A DNA stretch of 64,000 nucleotides from Dehalobacter sp. DCM. GTDB taxonomy: Bacteria; Bacillota; Desulfitobacteriia; Desulfitobacteriales; Syntrophobotulaceae. The position numbers and the translations under genes were made by a program. A model generated the notes under the pieces. The model saw nothing but the letters and a program-made list of their open reading frames with translations, had not been told where the DNA came from and searched no databases. The stretch spans positions 4,121,525-4,185,524 of the forward strand of contig NZ_CP092282.1 in NCBI RefSeq assembly GCF_024972775.1, in the 5' to 3' direction. Positions 9,517 through 19,508 of the stretch are shown here, piece after piece. Position 1 is the first letter of the stretch, and every line of letters begins with the position of its first letter.

Positions 9517-9542
9517 TATATCCCATATCATTAATTTGTCAA
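9515..9542 (-). promoter_or_regulatory. SigmaA-type promoter of the TolC-like gene
   Basis: On the minus strand TTGACA is followed by a 16-base spacer and TATAGT, about 60 bases before the start codon. The two hexamers match the consensus well. Confidence 0.65.
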
Positions 9543-9679
9543 TGGATAATTGGTGACATAGACATCCAAATTGGGCGATGAAAAGTCGCTTATCTCAATG
9601 ATGTTTCACATGTTATCCCCTTATGTTTTCTCTCAGTATAGTATAGTCAACCTTGTCGAGGTAATCGCACTAAGATGCT

Positions 9680-10381
9680 TTAGTTATATTTTTTAGTTTC
9701 TTCGATTAAATCACTAATAAATTGTTCATTTTCTTTTATGCCCAGAATTATTGAATTAATCAACTTATCGGAGGATTTAGAAATATCCATATTTTCTATT
9801 TTAAATGGAGGTCTAAAATTTATTATTACCCTATTTTTCTTCACCTCTTTTGGCATCCATACAATTGAAATGGGCTGAATCCATGCGTTATTTTTTTTAG
9901 CAAAGTGCAGTATTTCTAATTTAAACGGCAATATATCTCGTTCTCGGGGGTTTTTATTAGTGGTTCCCTCGGGAAAAATTCCAATGGAGCTACCCATTTT
10001 TAGATAGGTATTTAATTTTTTAACTGAACTAATATTACATCTGTCTCGATCAATAGAAACAGCACCTATACTCTTAAGAATTAAAGTTGTAAATTTACAT
10101 AAGAAGTAATTCTTATTATTATTAAATATGCTATCTTCTCCTGTGAAAAATCTCTTTAGCGCAGCCCAATGAATTGGTTTTTCGGTTGCGGAAATAATTA
10201 TAATTGGATCTAAAGTTTCTCTATGATTAGGAGTAAAAATGATTGGACCTCCAGGTGGTATTAGATTAGCATTTAAAATTATAGGATTAAATTTAGCGAA
10301 TACAAATGGCTTTCCAATTAATCTTATAAATTTATAAACCATTTCTGTGATAATAATATTCCAATAAGTACTATCCTTCAT
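9680..10381 (-). CDS. plsC: 1-acyl-glycerol-3-phosphate acyltransferase (PlsC family)
   Basis: Lysophospholipid acyltransferase of 233 residues that would convert lysophosphatidic acid to phosphatidic acid at the membrane. The H-x4-D catalytic motif is NHRETLDP (H53, D58) and the substrate-binding block is FPEGTTNK. I chose the start at 10381 because GAGGATTTGCAA precedes that ATG; an upstream in-frame ATG at 10420 overlaps the previous gene and lacks a ribosome binding site. Base composition is far more AT-rich than its neighbours, as is its partner gene upstream, which suggests joint horizontal acquisition. Its acceptor could be a different lipid. Confidence 0.85.
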   Translation of the reverse strand: MKDSTYWNIIITEMVYKFIRLIGKPFVFAKFNPIILNANLIPPGGPIIFTPNHRETLDPIIIISATEKPIHWAALKRFFTGEDSIFNNNKNYFLCKFTTLILKSIGAVSIDRDRCNISSVKKLNTYLKMGSSIGIFPEGTTNKNPRERDILPFKLEILHFAKKNNAWIQPISIVWMPKEVKKNRVIINFRPPFKIENMDISKSSDKLINSIILGIKENEQFISDLIEETKKYN

Positions 10382-10420
10382 TTGCAAATCCTCTCTATAT
10401 TTGAGTTTAATATAAAACAT

Positions 10421-11077
10421 TTATTTATTAAGTGTTTTATTTATTATTTGCAAGATATTACCATCTATAAAATCATTAATTCTATGAACCTCTGGCCGAA
10501 TACTACAGTTTTGATTATAATTAGTGTTTATACAAAATACATTAGTAAATTTACTAACTTCTTCTATTAACTTAGGTTTGTCGTCTATCATTAAGTTTAT
10601 ATTGTTATTCCTTATTGCAGCAATTTTTTCTTCGTCATTTGGGAATAAAAATAGCTTATGAAATATAATCCCATTTATAAGTAATTGTAATTTTGTAGTA
10701 TTTCTAACAAACTTGCCCAATAGACTATTATCGCAAGTATTTTTTCTTGAAGAAAAAATATATATCTCATGACCTTCGTTATATAATTTTTTTATTGTTT
10801 CTTTAGCTCCATTTCTAAATGGCGTAAATATACAATATTTTAAATAGTATTTCTTCCAGAAATCAGATAAAATTTCTTTATTTTTCCTAGAGGCTAATTC
10901 ATTGTAACAACCTCTTTTAATTAACTCATTTTCTATATCAAAAACTTCATCAACGTCATATCCATTAATATTTATTATATCTAAATCATGTTTATTTTTC
11001 ATATATTTAGAAGAATTATCTAATATAAACTTCTCAAAATCTGTAAGAGTGCCATCAATATCTAACCCTATCCTCAT
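10421..11077 (-). CDS. HAD-superfamily phosphatase, 5'-nucleotidase-like (YqfW/NT5C type)
   Basis: Protein of 218 residues. Motif I is GLDIDGTLTD (nucleophile D6, acid/base D8), motif II is the serine in IFSSRK, and the late acidic motif is LMIDDKPKLIEE. This pattern is seen in putative 5'(3')-deoxyribonucleotidases and related uncharacterised phosphatases. It is directly followed by the acyltransferase gene and shares its very low GC content and AT-ending codons. The two probably form one transcript. The physiological substrate cannot be told. Confidence 0.8.
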   Translation of the reverse strand: MRIGLDIDGTLTDFEKFILDNSSKYMKNKHDLDIININGYDVDEVFDIENELIKRGCYNELASRKNKEILSDFWKKYYLKYCIFTPFRNGAKETIKKLYNEGHEIYIFSSRKNTCDNSLLGKFVRNTTKLQLLINGIIFHKLFLFPNDEEKIAAIRNNNINLMIDDKPKLIEEVSKFTNVFCINTNYNQNCSIRPEVHRINDFIDGNILQIINKTLNK

Positions 11078-11730
11078 AAAAATCTCCCCTGTTATAAAAA
11101 TCGTTCCCGCAGCGTCCTAACATGCATCAATGTTAAGTTGTCCTTCGAACAAAAATAAGTAATTCTGTAGGTAAAGAGATCCCCAAGAATTTATGGGATA
11201 GAATCTTGCCCAAGCAACTTCAGATAAACGATAGCGACTTCTGGAAAGGCCTTTGAAAAAAGGTCTTTTTCTTTTTCATAGCCTGTAAAATCATCTCCGA
11301 TAGCGACATTTCACTAACGTCTCGCAGATTCCCGCCGCGTCATACTACTTTCATATACTAACTCGAAGGCAAGCTTACTCAAAAACTTATCAAGTAAATG
11401 GCTTTTCTCTTTAAATTTCCTCTTAAAAATCTCATGAAGTTCTTCAATGATATATGAAGGAGTTTTTCAAAGCTCCTTTTTTATTTTACTCTTTATTGCT
11501 TGAAATGGAAACATAATACAAAACATCTGCCATGGATGGAAGATACGGCCACATGAATTTTTGCGATATCCTTTTTACTGACGTGTATATCTATTTATGT
11601 TGTCTTGGAGCTTTATGTCCCTTAAAGCTCCTGTATGTATCTTAAATCAGTGCCGCCTTCCAGTAAATGAATTGCAAAAGAATTGATGTACTAGAAAAAT
11701 AGCGTGTGTTTCATACGAATTAATAAAAAA
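11078..11730. other. Intergenic region with decayed sequence, no intact gene
   Basis: No intact gene is visible. On the minus strand about 11326-11460 there is an open stretch that reads like a protein C-terminus (contains ELHEIFKRKFKEKSHL) but has no start. Two small hairpins with T-runs on the plus strand (about 11245-11275, arms AGGCCTTT/AAAGGTCT; about 11457-11481, arms AGGAG/CTCCT) look like terminators left from lost genes. The region continues the AT-rich character of the preceding pair. Confidence 0.4.
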
Positions 11731-11766
11731 CCCGTCTATAATAAATTGCATTATACTATAGACGGG
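11731..11766 (-). terminator. Terminator of the giant CWB2 protein gene
   Basis: Perfect arms CCCGTCTATA and TATAGACGGG, followed on the minus strand by TTTTTTATT, 50 bases beyond the stop codon. Confidence 0.85.
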
Positions 11767-11816
11767 CATTTGTTCACATTTTACTTATACTGTCTGTTAA
11801 GGGTGTAAATGATGGC

Positions 11817-14800
11817 TCATATAACTCCCTCACCGCCAAAGAGGGTGAGTTTCATAAGATTCATCGCGTTCAGATAGGCTTGGGTTTCTGCGCTCATGCC
11901 TTGTTTCTTGGCCAGCAAGAGCGGCATGTTCTGCTTGGCTGCCAGCGCTGCGCCGGCGAGGGCATCGGGGAAATTCTCCCCTGTCGCCAGACTGGCTTCA
12001 TCATACCGCGCTGTTCCTGTACTGGCTGTGTCCTGACCGTATTGCTCAAAGTAGCGCGTGACCGCCAGACTCGTCAGATACCTGTCCGTACCGGATAACC
12101 GGGTTACCGTCAGGTTCATTTCCTCTTTGAGGATGTCTTCCACTTTTACCGAGATCACGCGTTGACCGCCGATGAGGATAACTTGTTTCGTCTGCCATTC
12201 TTTTAATGCACTCACTGTTTCGTCACTAAGTGCTTGACCATCGGTAAACAGTATGGGAATGTGGTGATATCCGGCGTAAGCCGCAACGGACAAAGCATCC
12301 GGATAATTCATCCCGGCAGCGAGTACAACCGTATCCGCCGTCGTCGTTCCTGCTTCTTGGAGTATGCGATTGCCAAGATGAACTGCGGTCTCATAGCGGT
12401 TTACTCCGGAAATCCTTATCACCGCATAGTCCTTGGCCAGCTTGTCTTCAATTTGCTGCGATATGACCGAGGTTCCGCCCAGAATAACAATCTGTTTAGC
12501 TTGCAGACGGGTGATTTCCGCTTGGGTTTCTTTATTAAGAAAGTCACGTGAGGTCAGAAGAACCGGTGCGCTTTTAACGGATGCTAATACTGTACCGGCC
12601 AGCGCATCCGGGAAATTCTCCCCACTGGTCAGAATCACACAGTCGGATGTGCGCCATCCTTTTTGACTGATGGCCACTGCCGTAGCATAGCGGTTGGCTC
12701 CGGCCAGCCGCTCTGTGGGCGTGCCTTCTTTGCCCATGATAAAGAATTGACAGAGATGCGAGGTCCGGGCACTTAACGTTCCGGTTTGCCAGTCATAAAC
12801 CCCATCCAATTTGGTAACGCTGCCATCGTCCCCCCGTTTGTAAACCGCGAGGGTACTGGGGTTAATGCCATTAATATCTTCCGCAGAAAGCTTAAAGCGC
12901 AAGGTAATCTCGTCGTTCAGCTGACTAATGGGCTTGGTTTGATCATTTTCCTCTCCGGTGATCACGAGCTGATAGGCCCGCATCACGCCCTTTTGTTGGG
13001 GGTAAGACAGAAAGAATGTATTGATCGCAGTCACATCAGTTATCGCATTCATCTGAATAGCAATGGTCTGTCCGTTTGTCTGCGGGATATCTCCAGGTGT
13101 CATGCTCGCTATGAACGATCCACATTCGATCTGAATAGTCTGACCGGTGCGGGTCATTTCGGCCATCTGAGCGGGAGTATATTGCTGTGATGAACTTTGT
13201 GCAGCCGATGGATAGGTTCCTGTACCCTTTATCGCAAAGTCATAAGCGGCTTCGTCAGGATCATCACTTTCAATATGGACTGTTGCGTTTCGGATTCCAC
13301 CGCCGCTCGGATCAAAGAGGATCTTAAAGGTTGTACTGCCGCCGGCTGGAATGGAATTGGCCGGTAAGGCAATCACGCTGAAGTCAGCCGCATCGTCTCC
13401 GCTGAGGGTGACCACAGGCAATCCGCTCAGGGTTAATTCCCCGTCTCCGGTATTTTTTAGTGTAAAGGTTCTTTCGACCGTACCATTGGCCACATCGCTG
13501 CTGCCGAAATCCGTGTGGTCACTGCTGGATGGGCTTGTGTCCCCATCGGTGATACTGATTCCATTACCTTGGATATCGATCTCCGGTTTGACTGTGCCTG
13601 TTCCCTGTATGTCAAAGATATACGGATTTTCATTACTGTCATCATTGGCTATACTGATCGTTGCGGTTCTCAGTCCTTCCGCACCGGGATCAAAGGTTAC
13701 CTCAAAGGTGGTGGTACCCGACGGATCGACCAAGTTTGCGGGTTGTGCCGTCACAGAAAAATCTCCCGCATGAGCTCCCGACACCGTCACCGCAGGTATC
13801 CCTGTCAGTGTCAACGATCCTGATCCGCTGTTTTCAATGGTAAAAGTCCTGGTGACGCTGCCGCTGGTCAGGTTGGCACTGCCAAATTCCGTATGATCCA
13901 AAGCATTCGGGACACTATCCCCATCTGCGATGCTGATGCTGTTTCCCTTAATGTTTATTTCCGGTGCTGTCGTTCCGGTGCCCTGAATAGTGAAGGTATA
14001 GGGATTCTCATCACTGTCATCGTTGGCAATCCGGATACTGGCTGTTCGCAAACCGGCTGCACTCGGATCAAAGGTTACCTGGAACGTGGTACTATCCGCC
14101 GGGGTTATGGTTGCTGACGATGGTTGTACGGTTACAACAAAGTCTGAGGCATGGGTTCCCTCGACAATAACTTTAGGAATCCCGTTCAGCGTCAAGTCAG
14201 CAGAACCGCTGTTGATGACGGTAAAAGTCCGTGTTACCACGCTGCCTTGAATATCGCTGCTGCCAAAGTCGGTGTGGTCTTCGATGGACGGGCTTGTGTC
14301 GCCATCGGCTATGCTGATCCCATTCCCTGTGATATCCATCTCCGGTGAAACCGTACCTGTCCCCTGAATCGTAAAATCAAACGGGTTCTCATCACTGTCG
14401 TCGTTGGCGATACGAATAGTAGCCGTTCTCACCCCGACTGCGCTGGGGTCAAAGGTTATCTGAAATGTTGTACTTCCCGCTACCTCCACGGTGGCTGACG
14501 GTTCTGCAGTCACTATAAAGTCTGCCGCATTAAATCCCTCAACACTGACCTTCGGTATACCGGTCAGTGCCAGTGTCGCGGAGCCGGTGTTCTTAATGGT
14601 AAATGTCCGGGTTACTGTACCGATGATCAGGTCTGTACTGCCAAAGTCGGTGTGATCGCTGCTTGACGGTATGACGTCCCCATCCGCAATAGTTGTACTA
14701 TTGCCTTCGAGAGCGATCTCCGGCGCTGCCGTACCCGTTCCCTGTATCGTGAAATTATACGGATTACTGAAGGGATCATCATTGGCAATGGTAATATCTG

Positions 14801-16706
14801 CTGTCCTCAAACCGGTAGTATTCGGGTCGAAGGTAATCTTAAACGTCGTGCTGCTATTAACCGCTACGGTATCAGCCGGCAGTGCGGTGACCGTGAATTC
14901 CGAGGCATTTGCTCCCGTCACAGCGACCTTCGGTGTCCCGCTAAGTGTCAAAGGCGCCGAACCGAAGTTTCTAATAGTAAACGTTTTGGTCACGGAACCA
15001 ATCAAAATATCTGCACTGCCAAAGTCCGTATCATCCGTGCTGGAAGGGGTTACGTCATCATCGTAAATGGTGGACCCGTTCCCGTAGATATACATTCGTG
15101 GAGCTATGATTGTTATTTGATAAGTGGTAAACTTGTTTTCCACTTGAACCTTCAGCGTCTGAGTTCCCGGGAAGCTACTGTCAAACCAATACACATTAGC
15201 CGTCGTAATAGGGACTACCTGAGTTGATCCGTCGGTATACGTTCCCGTGACCACCAATCCGGTAATATCCAGGCTTTCACCTACTCTATATGTCAGCTTC
15301 GTTGCCGGTGTGGTAATCGCTAGACTGCTCAATGCCGGAATAATCGTAATCGTGTACGTGGTTGTTCGGCCTTCAAGAGTCACTGTGAGCGTCTGACTAT
15401 CCACTTCAGTGCTGCTGTTAAATCCCGTGACATTGGCTGCAGACACCGGTATGCTTTGCTGATAGCCGTTATATGAGCCGGTTACTACCATCCCTGTAAC
15501 GCTCAGACTCTCCCCTACTTTGTAGGTCAGCTTGTTGGCAGGGGCAGTAATCGCAATGCTGTCCGCTAAAGGCGCTGTCCTTAGCGCCGCAGCATTATTG
15601 CTGCCGCTTTGGGCTGCCGGTAAAACATAGGCATACGCCGCCCCGTTGGCCTGAAAATGAATATTCGTATCCGCATTGTTTTGCGGAAGATACATATAAA
15701 GCTTGCCCTGGCTGTCTGCAGTCATGCCATTGCCACCAAAAGCGTATGCTACCTCTCCGTGTTGAATAACCATGTCGCTGGTCAGCGTGTTTATCTCTCT
15801 ACCCAACAACGTAAGCGTCGTCTTATACACCGGCTGATTGCTGGCATTAACCGGCGTACCGCTGATATAGCTTGCTTTAATCGAACCGCCGTTGAACACA
15901 ATCGTACCCGCAGCACCATTAAATCCCGGACCAATGCTGCAGTTACCTCCCTCAGCCGTAACTGTCCCCCCGTTAATCGTAATATTGCCGCAGCCACCAT
16001 ACGTGACATACGGTGGAAGGTCAGGCTCACCACCCCCGATACCGGCTCCTCCACTATAGCTACCAATCGCATTCACCGTACCGCCATTAATAATGACCGT
16101 ACCATTGGATCCGCCTTTGCCGCCGCCGATCCCCGCGCCGTCGCTGCCGATGGCATTGACCGTACCGCCGTTAATAATGATCGTACCGCTGGTACCGGCA
16201 CCCCAATTGCCGCCGATCCCCGCCCCGGCCATATTGCCATATGAACTCAGGCTGCCGGTGCTTTCCGATGTGATCGTTAATCCTGCCCCGGAAATGACCG
16301 AAAGCCCCGCACGGTAATACCCGCTTCTAAGTAAATTCTCCCCTTGCAGGGTAAGGTTAACATTGGCGCCGCTTTGGATAAAGAACGCAAAGCAGCTGGA
16401 TATGGCACTGACGTCCACCGTCAGATCGCTTATCGTCATATTATGAGTCCCGCTGGATACCTGGATAAAGTTCGTTGTGGAGGTTCCGGTGATGACATAA
16501 TCGCCTGTGTACGGAACGGTTACACCATTTTGGGAGTAGTCTGTCGCGTTAATCGTGATCGTACCATCCGCAATATTGATTTCGCCTGGCACCGCATACA
16601 CCCGCGATGGGTTGTCTAAATCAGGCAGGATCCCCAGTGCTGCAAACAACACCACGAACAAGATCAACAACCCGCTTTTCAGTCTCTTTATCTCCAGTAA
16701 TTTCAT
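11817..16706 (-). CDS. Giant CWB2 surface protein with beta-helix, Ig-like and ASPM/Hydin-like repeats
   Basis: Secreted adhesin-like protein of 1629 residues. A signal peptide is followed by a region with repeated [13 protein letters not shown] units that suggests a right-handed beta-helix (about 110-290). Two bacterial Ig-like modules follow (LTYKVGESL and LTYRVGESL). Then come five tandem modules of about 115 residues (each starts near GN-x-(S/T)-I-x-DGD and contains DFGS and TFDP), matching choice-of-anchor D / ASPM-SPD-2-Hydin folds. A linker domain and three C-terminal CWB2 repeats complete it. The start at 16706 is preceded by GAGGAG; the ATG at 16736 has no such site. It has its own promoter and terminator. 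It is probably non-enzymatic and surface-exposed. Confidence 0.92.
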   Translation of the reverse strand: MKLLEIKRLKSGLLILFVVLFAALGILPDLDNPSRVYAVPGEINIADGTITINATDYSQNGVTVPYTGDYVITGTSTTNFIQVSSGTHNMTISDLTVDVSAISSCFAFFIQSGANVNLTLQGENLLRSGYYRAGLSVISGAGLTITSESTGSLSSYGNMAGAGIGGNWGAGTSGTIIINGGTVNAIGSDGAGIGGGKGGSNGTVIINGGTVNAIGSYSGGAGIGGGEPDLPPYVTYGGCGNITINGGTVTAEGGNCSIGPGFNGAAGTIVFNGGSIKASYISGTPVNASNQPVYKTTLTLLGREINTLTSDMVIQHGEVAYAFGGNGMTADSQGKLYMYLPQNNADTNIHFQANGAAYAYVLPAAQSGSNNAAALRTAPLADSIAITAPANKLTYKVGESLSVTGMVVTGSYNGYQQSIPVSAANVTGFNSSTEVDSQTLTVTLEGRTTTYTITIIPALSSLAITTPATKLTYRVGESLDITGLVVTGTYTDGSTQVVPITTANVYWFDSSFPGTQTLKVQVENKFTTYQITIIAPRMYIYGNGSTIYDDDVTPSSTDDTDFGSADILIGSVTKTFTIRNFGSAPLTLSGTPKVAVTGANASEFTVTALPADTVAVNSSTTFKITFDPNTTGLRTADITIANDDPFSNPYNFTIQGTGTAAPEIALEGNSTTIADGDVIPSSSDHTDFGSTDLIIGTVTRTFTIKNTGSATLALTGIPKVSVEGFNAADFIVTAEPSATVEVAGSTTFQITFDPSAVGVRTATIRIANDDSDENPFDFTIQGTGTVSPEMDITGNGISIADGDTSPSIEDHTDFGSSDIQGSVVTRTFTVINSGSADLTLNGIPKVIVEGTHASDFVVTVQPSSATITPADSTTFQVTFDPSAAGLRTASIRIANDDSDENPYTFTIQGTGTTAPEINIKGNSISIADGDSVPNALDHTEFGSANLTSGSVTRTFTIENSGSGSLTLTGIPAVTVSGAHAGDFSVTAQPANLVDPSGTTTFEVTFDPGAEGLRTATISIANDDSNENPYIFDIQGTGTVKPEIDIQGNGISITDGDTSPSSSDHTDFGSSDVANGTVERTFTLKNTGDGELTLSGLPVVTLSGDDAADFSVIALPANSIPAGGSTTFKILFDPSGGGIRNATVHIESDDPDEAAYDFAIKGTGTYPSAAQSSSQQYTPAQMAEMTRTGQTIQIECGSFIASMTPGDIPQTNGQTIAIQMNAITDVTAINTFFLSYPQQKGVMRAYQLVITGEENDQTKPISQLNDEITLRFKLSAEDINGINPSTLAVYKRGDDGSVTKLDGVYDWQTGTLSARTSHLCQFFIMGKEGTPTERLAGANRYATAVAISQKGWRTSDCVILTSGENFPDALAGTVLASVKSAPVLLTSRDFLNKETQAEITRLQAKQIVILGGTSVISQQIEDKLAKDYAVIRISGVNRYETAVHLGNRILQEAGTTTADTVVLAAGMNYPDALSVAAYAGYHHIPILFTDGQALSDETVSALKEWQTKQVILIGGQRVISVKVEDILKEEMNLTVTRLSGTDRYLTSLAVTRYFEQYGQDTASTGTARYDEASLATGENFPDALAGAALAAKQNMPLLLAKKQGMSAETQAYLNAMNLMKLTLFGGEGVI

Positions 16707-16760
16707 CGGCGCTTCTCCTCTAACTCTATCTATCATGAATTATTTCTCTCTTAATAGAAA

Positions 16761-16784
16761 AACCAATACATCTTACGGTATTGG
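16761..16784 (-). terminator. Leader hairpin with U-tail before the giant CWB2 gene
   Basis: Arms ACCAATAC and GTATTGGT with an 8-base loop, followed on the minus strand by TTTTCTATTA. It lies between the promoter and the start codon, so it may act as an attenuator or as a transcript-stabilising hairpin. Confidence 0.4.
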
Positions 16785-16826
16785 TTAATTAATGAAAATT
16801 ATAAATTTCAATTAATGATTTATTTC

Positions 16827-16855
16827 ATTATGTCGGATTCAGAATTTATTGTCAA
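16827..16855 (-). promoter_or_regulatory. SigmaA-type promoter of the giant CWB2 gene
   Basis: On the minus strand TTGACA, a 17-base spacer and CATAAT. It lies about 120 bases before the start codon. Confidence 0.7.
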
Positions 16856-16895
16856 TATATGAAGAATTATGTAAGAATATGCATTGAGAATTAGG

Positions 16896-17021
16896 GCAAC
16901 CGAGGGGCGGGCAACCGAGCAACCGAGGGGAGCAACCGAGGGGAGAGCAACCGAGGGGACAGAGCAACCGAGGGGACGGACACAACCGAGGACACAACCG
17001 AGGGGACAGGTACCGCGGTTG
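16896..17021. repeat. Left REP-like array (CAACCGAGGGG units) beside the RAYT gene
   Basis: About eight close-packed units of GCAACCGAGGGGA type, some cut short. The array ends with a full 27-base unit at 16995-17021 whose ends CAACCG and CGGTTG are inverted and whose centre contains GGTACC. This full unit is in the opposite orientation to the units found at 21.3-22.5 kb. The short minus-strand reading frame across it is only repeat translation. Confidence 0.8.
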
Positions 17022-17152
17022 CTCCGGATATTTCTATCATGACACCAGCCTAAAGGGTACATCCATAAATCAACACGAAAATACTCCAATTATATAGTAT
17101 TTATGGTATAATATGGTATATTGTGTATTTTTGTCTTAGAGGGGGGTTGCCA

Positions 17153-17914
17153 ATGCCGAGAGCAGCGAGAATAAAAAGCAAGACCGGGATATACCATGTC
17201 ATGCTGCGCGGTATTAATCGCCAAGATCTCTTTGAGGATGATGCCGATCGTCAACGATTTGTTGAAACACTTGAAACATGCCAAGAGAAAAGCAGGCACA
17301 CCCTTTTCGGATATTGCCTCATGAGCAACCATGTCCATTTATTATTACGCGAGAATAATGAACCTCTTGCCGTCACTATTAAGCGATTAAGTTCCAGTTA
17401 CGTCTATTATTTTAACTGGAAGTACTCCCGCTGCGGACACTTATTCCAAGAAAGATTTAAAAGTGAAGCTGTTGATACAGATGCCTATTTTCTTACCGTT
17501 TTACGGTACATTCATCAAAATCCTGTAAAAGCCAAGATAGTCACTGATATTATTCACTATGCCTGGTGCAGTTATCGGGCGTATCTCCAAGGGAGTATCC
17601 TTATAAATGCGGACTTTGGTTTAAAAATGTTTTCAGAGAACCACCAGCAAGCAATTCAGGCATATATTGAGTTTCATAAAAGGATAACCCGTGAGCAATG
17701 CTTAGATTTAGAACACAGCCTAAAGATTAGTGATGATGAGGCCAGGGAAATTATTAAGAAATACGCAAAGGTCAAAAATATGCATGAGATATTACGCTTG
17801 GAAAAAGGAAAACGAGATGAGTTGGTAACCAGGCTCAAATCCAGCGAAGGTTTAGCCCTACGGCAAATTGCGCGCATCACCGGATTGAGCTATTATCTCA
17901 TTCAGAAATTATAG
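17153..17914 (+). CDS. REP-associated tyrosine transposase (RAYT, IS200-like TnpA_REP)
   Basis: Y1 HuH transposase of about 254 residues. The HuH motif is in SNHVHLLL and the candidate catalytic tyrosine is in RYIHQNPVKA. The N-terminal PRAARIKSKTGIYHVMLRGI and the C-terminal helix-turn-helix-like tail (RQIARITGLS) are usual for the family. The ATG at 17153 follows GAGGGGGG and is preferred to the ATG at 17123, which would add ten untypical residues. RAYTs are known to process palindromic REP elements rather than move themselves. Here REP-like arrays lie on both sides, at 16.9-17.0 and 21.3-22.5 kb. Confidence 0.92.
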   Translation: MPRAARIKSKTGIYHVMLRGINRQDLFEDDADRQRFVETLETCQEKSRHTLFGYCLMSNHVHLLLRENNEPLAVTIKRLSSSYVYYFNWKYSRCGHLFQERFKSEAVDTDAYFLTVLRYIHQNPVKAKIVTDIIHYAWCSYRAYLQGSILINADFGLKMFSENHQQAIQAYIEFHKRITREQCLDLEHSLKISDDEAREIIKKYAKVKNMHEILRLEKGKRDELVTRLKSSEGLALRQIARITGLSYYLIQKL

Positions 17915-17957
17915 GTCCCGGCTGTATAGATAATGTCAAGGCGGAGGAGATTTATCC

Positions 17958-19499
17958 ATGGCAAATGTCATTAACTCGTTTTCAGTTTCCGGTGTTAATG
18001 CTTACCCAGTCCAAGTAGAAGTCATGACGATGAACGGACTGCCTTCCACCACTATCGTTGGTCTAGGTGATACGGCCGTGAAAGAGGCTCGACAACGAAT
18101 TGAAGCGGGCATAACAAGTTCCGGCTTTACCTATCCTGAGAAAAGGGTCGTTATTAATTTAGCACCGGGAGAAATGAAAAAAAGCGGATCACATTATGAT
18201 TTATCTATGGCTATCGGTGTCCTTATCGAAACCAAGCAGCTGTTCCCAAAGACAGAAGAGCTTTCTCAAATTGGATTTATCGGGGAATTATCCTTAAACG
18301 GCGACATTCGTCCTGTGAGTGGTGTGTTGCCTATGGTAATTGCCGCCAGGGAAAAGGGGCTAACGCGATTATATCTCCCCGCAGGCAATCTAAGCGAAGC
18401 TTCCCTGGTCAGTGGAATAGAACTCTTAGCTTTTTCCAGCTTGCATGAGATAGTAGGCTATTTACACGGATTAAGCTTCTATATTCCTCCAAGTGACGAT
18501 AATCAACCAGATGAAGAAAACCTTCAAAGCAGCTTGGACTTTTCTGACATTCTTGGTCAGGATGTTCTAATCGAGTATGTCGTTGCTGCAGCAGCCGGCG
18601 GGCATAATATGCTTATGATTGGCTCCCCTGGCTGCGGCAAATCCATGATTGCCAAACGCATTCCCACGATTCTTCCGGCCCTTACTGAGAAGGAAGCTTT
18701 AGAAATCACCAAAATCTACAGTGTGGCAGGATTTCTTAGGAATTCAAGTCTAATTAAAGAACGACCGTTACGTTCTCCACATCACAACGCGTCTACCAAT
18801 GCGCTTGTCGGCGGCGGAAGCCCGATTGTTCCGGGAGAGATCTCCCTTGCTCACACAGGAGTTCTGTTTCTGGATGAGATTGCCGAGTTTGAGAAAAAAG
18901 CCTTGGATGCTTTAAGACAACCAATGGAAGACGGCATGGTTACCGTCTCCCGGGTAAAAAGCACTCACACCTTTCCTTGTCAATTCATGCTGGTTGCGGC
19001 GATGAACCCGTGTTCCTGCGGCTATTATGGTCAGTCTCGCTGTCGCTGTACTGATTATGAGGTTCTAAAGTACAGACGAAAAATCTCCGGGCCCATTCTT
19101 GATCGCATCGATGTCCAGAAGTATGTTCACCCTGTTAACTTTTTAAGCTTATCTTCCCCTAAGACAGGAAAATCCTCTGCAGAACTTAGAGAACAAGTAC
19201 AGAAAGCCAGGGAAATACAATCGAATCGCTTCAAAAGCAGCCCCAAAGTCAATTCCAATGCCCAGATGAATGAGGCTCTGATCAAAGAACACTGCGAACT
19301 GGAAGCAGGTGCAAGGAGTCTTATCCATCACGCCTTTGAGAAGTATGAGTTCTCTGCCCGTACCTATAATAAATTCTTAAAGCTAGCCAGAACCTTCGCT
19401 GATCTCAATGAATCGAAGATGATTCGTCGACAAGATATCACTGCTGCACTGATGTCGCGGGATCTGGATAAAGATCGCGCAGGAATGCTTGTAACTTGA
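17958..19499 (+). CDS. comM: YifB/ComM family Mg-chelatase-like AAA+ ATPase
   Basis: ATPase of 513 residues. The N-terminal ChlI-like/Lon-protease-fold domain (about 1-180) is followed by an AAA+ module with Walker A GSPGCGKS (about 222-229) and Walker B LFLDEIAEF. The cysteine cluster PCSCGYYGQSRCRC and a C-terminal Mg-chelatase domain follow. ComM is a known helicase for branch migration during natural transformation. A strong GGAGGAG site precedes the ATG. It is followed 9 bases later by dprA, a common pairing in Firmicutes, so both probably serve uptake or processing of DNA. Confidence 0.95.
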   Translation: MANVINSFSVSGVNAYPVQVEVMTMNGLPSTTIVGLGDTAVKEARQRIEAGITSSGFTYPEKRVVINLAPGEMKKSGSHYDLSMAIGVLIETKQLFPKTEELSQIGFIGELSLNGDIRPVSGVLPMVIAAREKGLTRLYLPAGNLSEASLVSGIELLAFSSLHEIVGYLHGLSFYIPPSDDNQPDEENLQSSLDFSDILGQDVLIEYVVAAAAGGHNMLMIGSPGCGKSMIAKRIPTILPALTEKEALEITKIYSVAGFLRNSSLIKERPLRSPHHNASTNALVGGGSPIVPGEISLAHTGVLFLDEIAEFEKKALDALRQPMEDGMVTVSRVKSTHTFPCQFMLVAAMNPCSCGYYGQSRCRCTDYEVLKYRRKISGPILDRIDVQKYVHPVNFLSLSSPKTGKSSAELREQVQKAREIQSNRFKSSPKVNSNAQMNEALIKEHCELEAGARSLIHHAFEKYEFSARTYNKFLKLARTFADLNESKMIRRQDITAALMSRDLDKDRAGMLVT

Positions 19500-19508
19500 G
19501 AGGTTAGC

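Noticed and set aside
13351-16619. Long plus-strand frames opposite the giant CWB2 gene
   Set aside because: They are shadows caused by its repeated, GC-rich codons; no start signals and no domains.
16820-17089. Minus-strand frame rich in NRGTCPLGC-like repeats, and similar plus-strand frames at 21.2-22.2 kb
   Set aside because: They are translations of the REP-like units. There is no ribosome binding site and no codon structure apart from the repeat.
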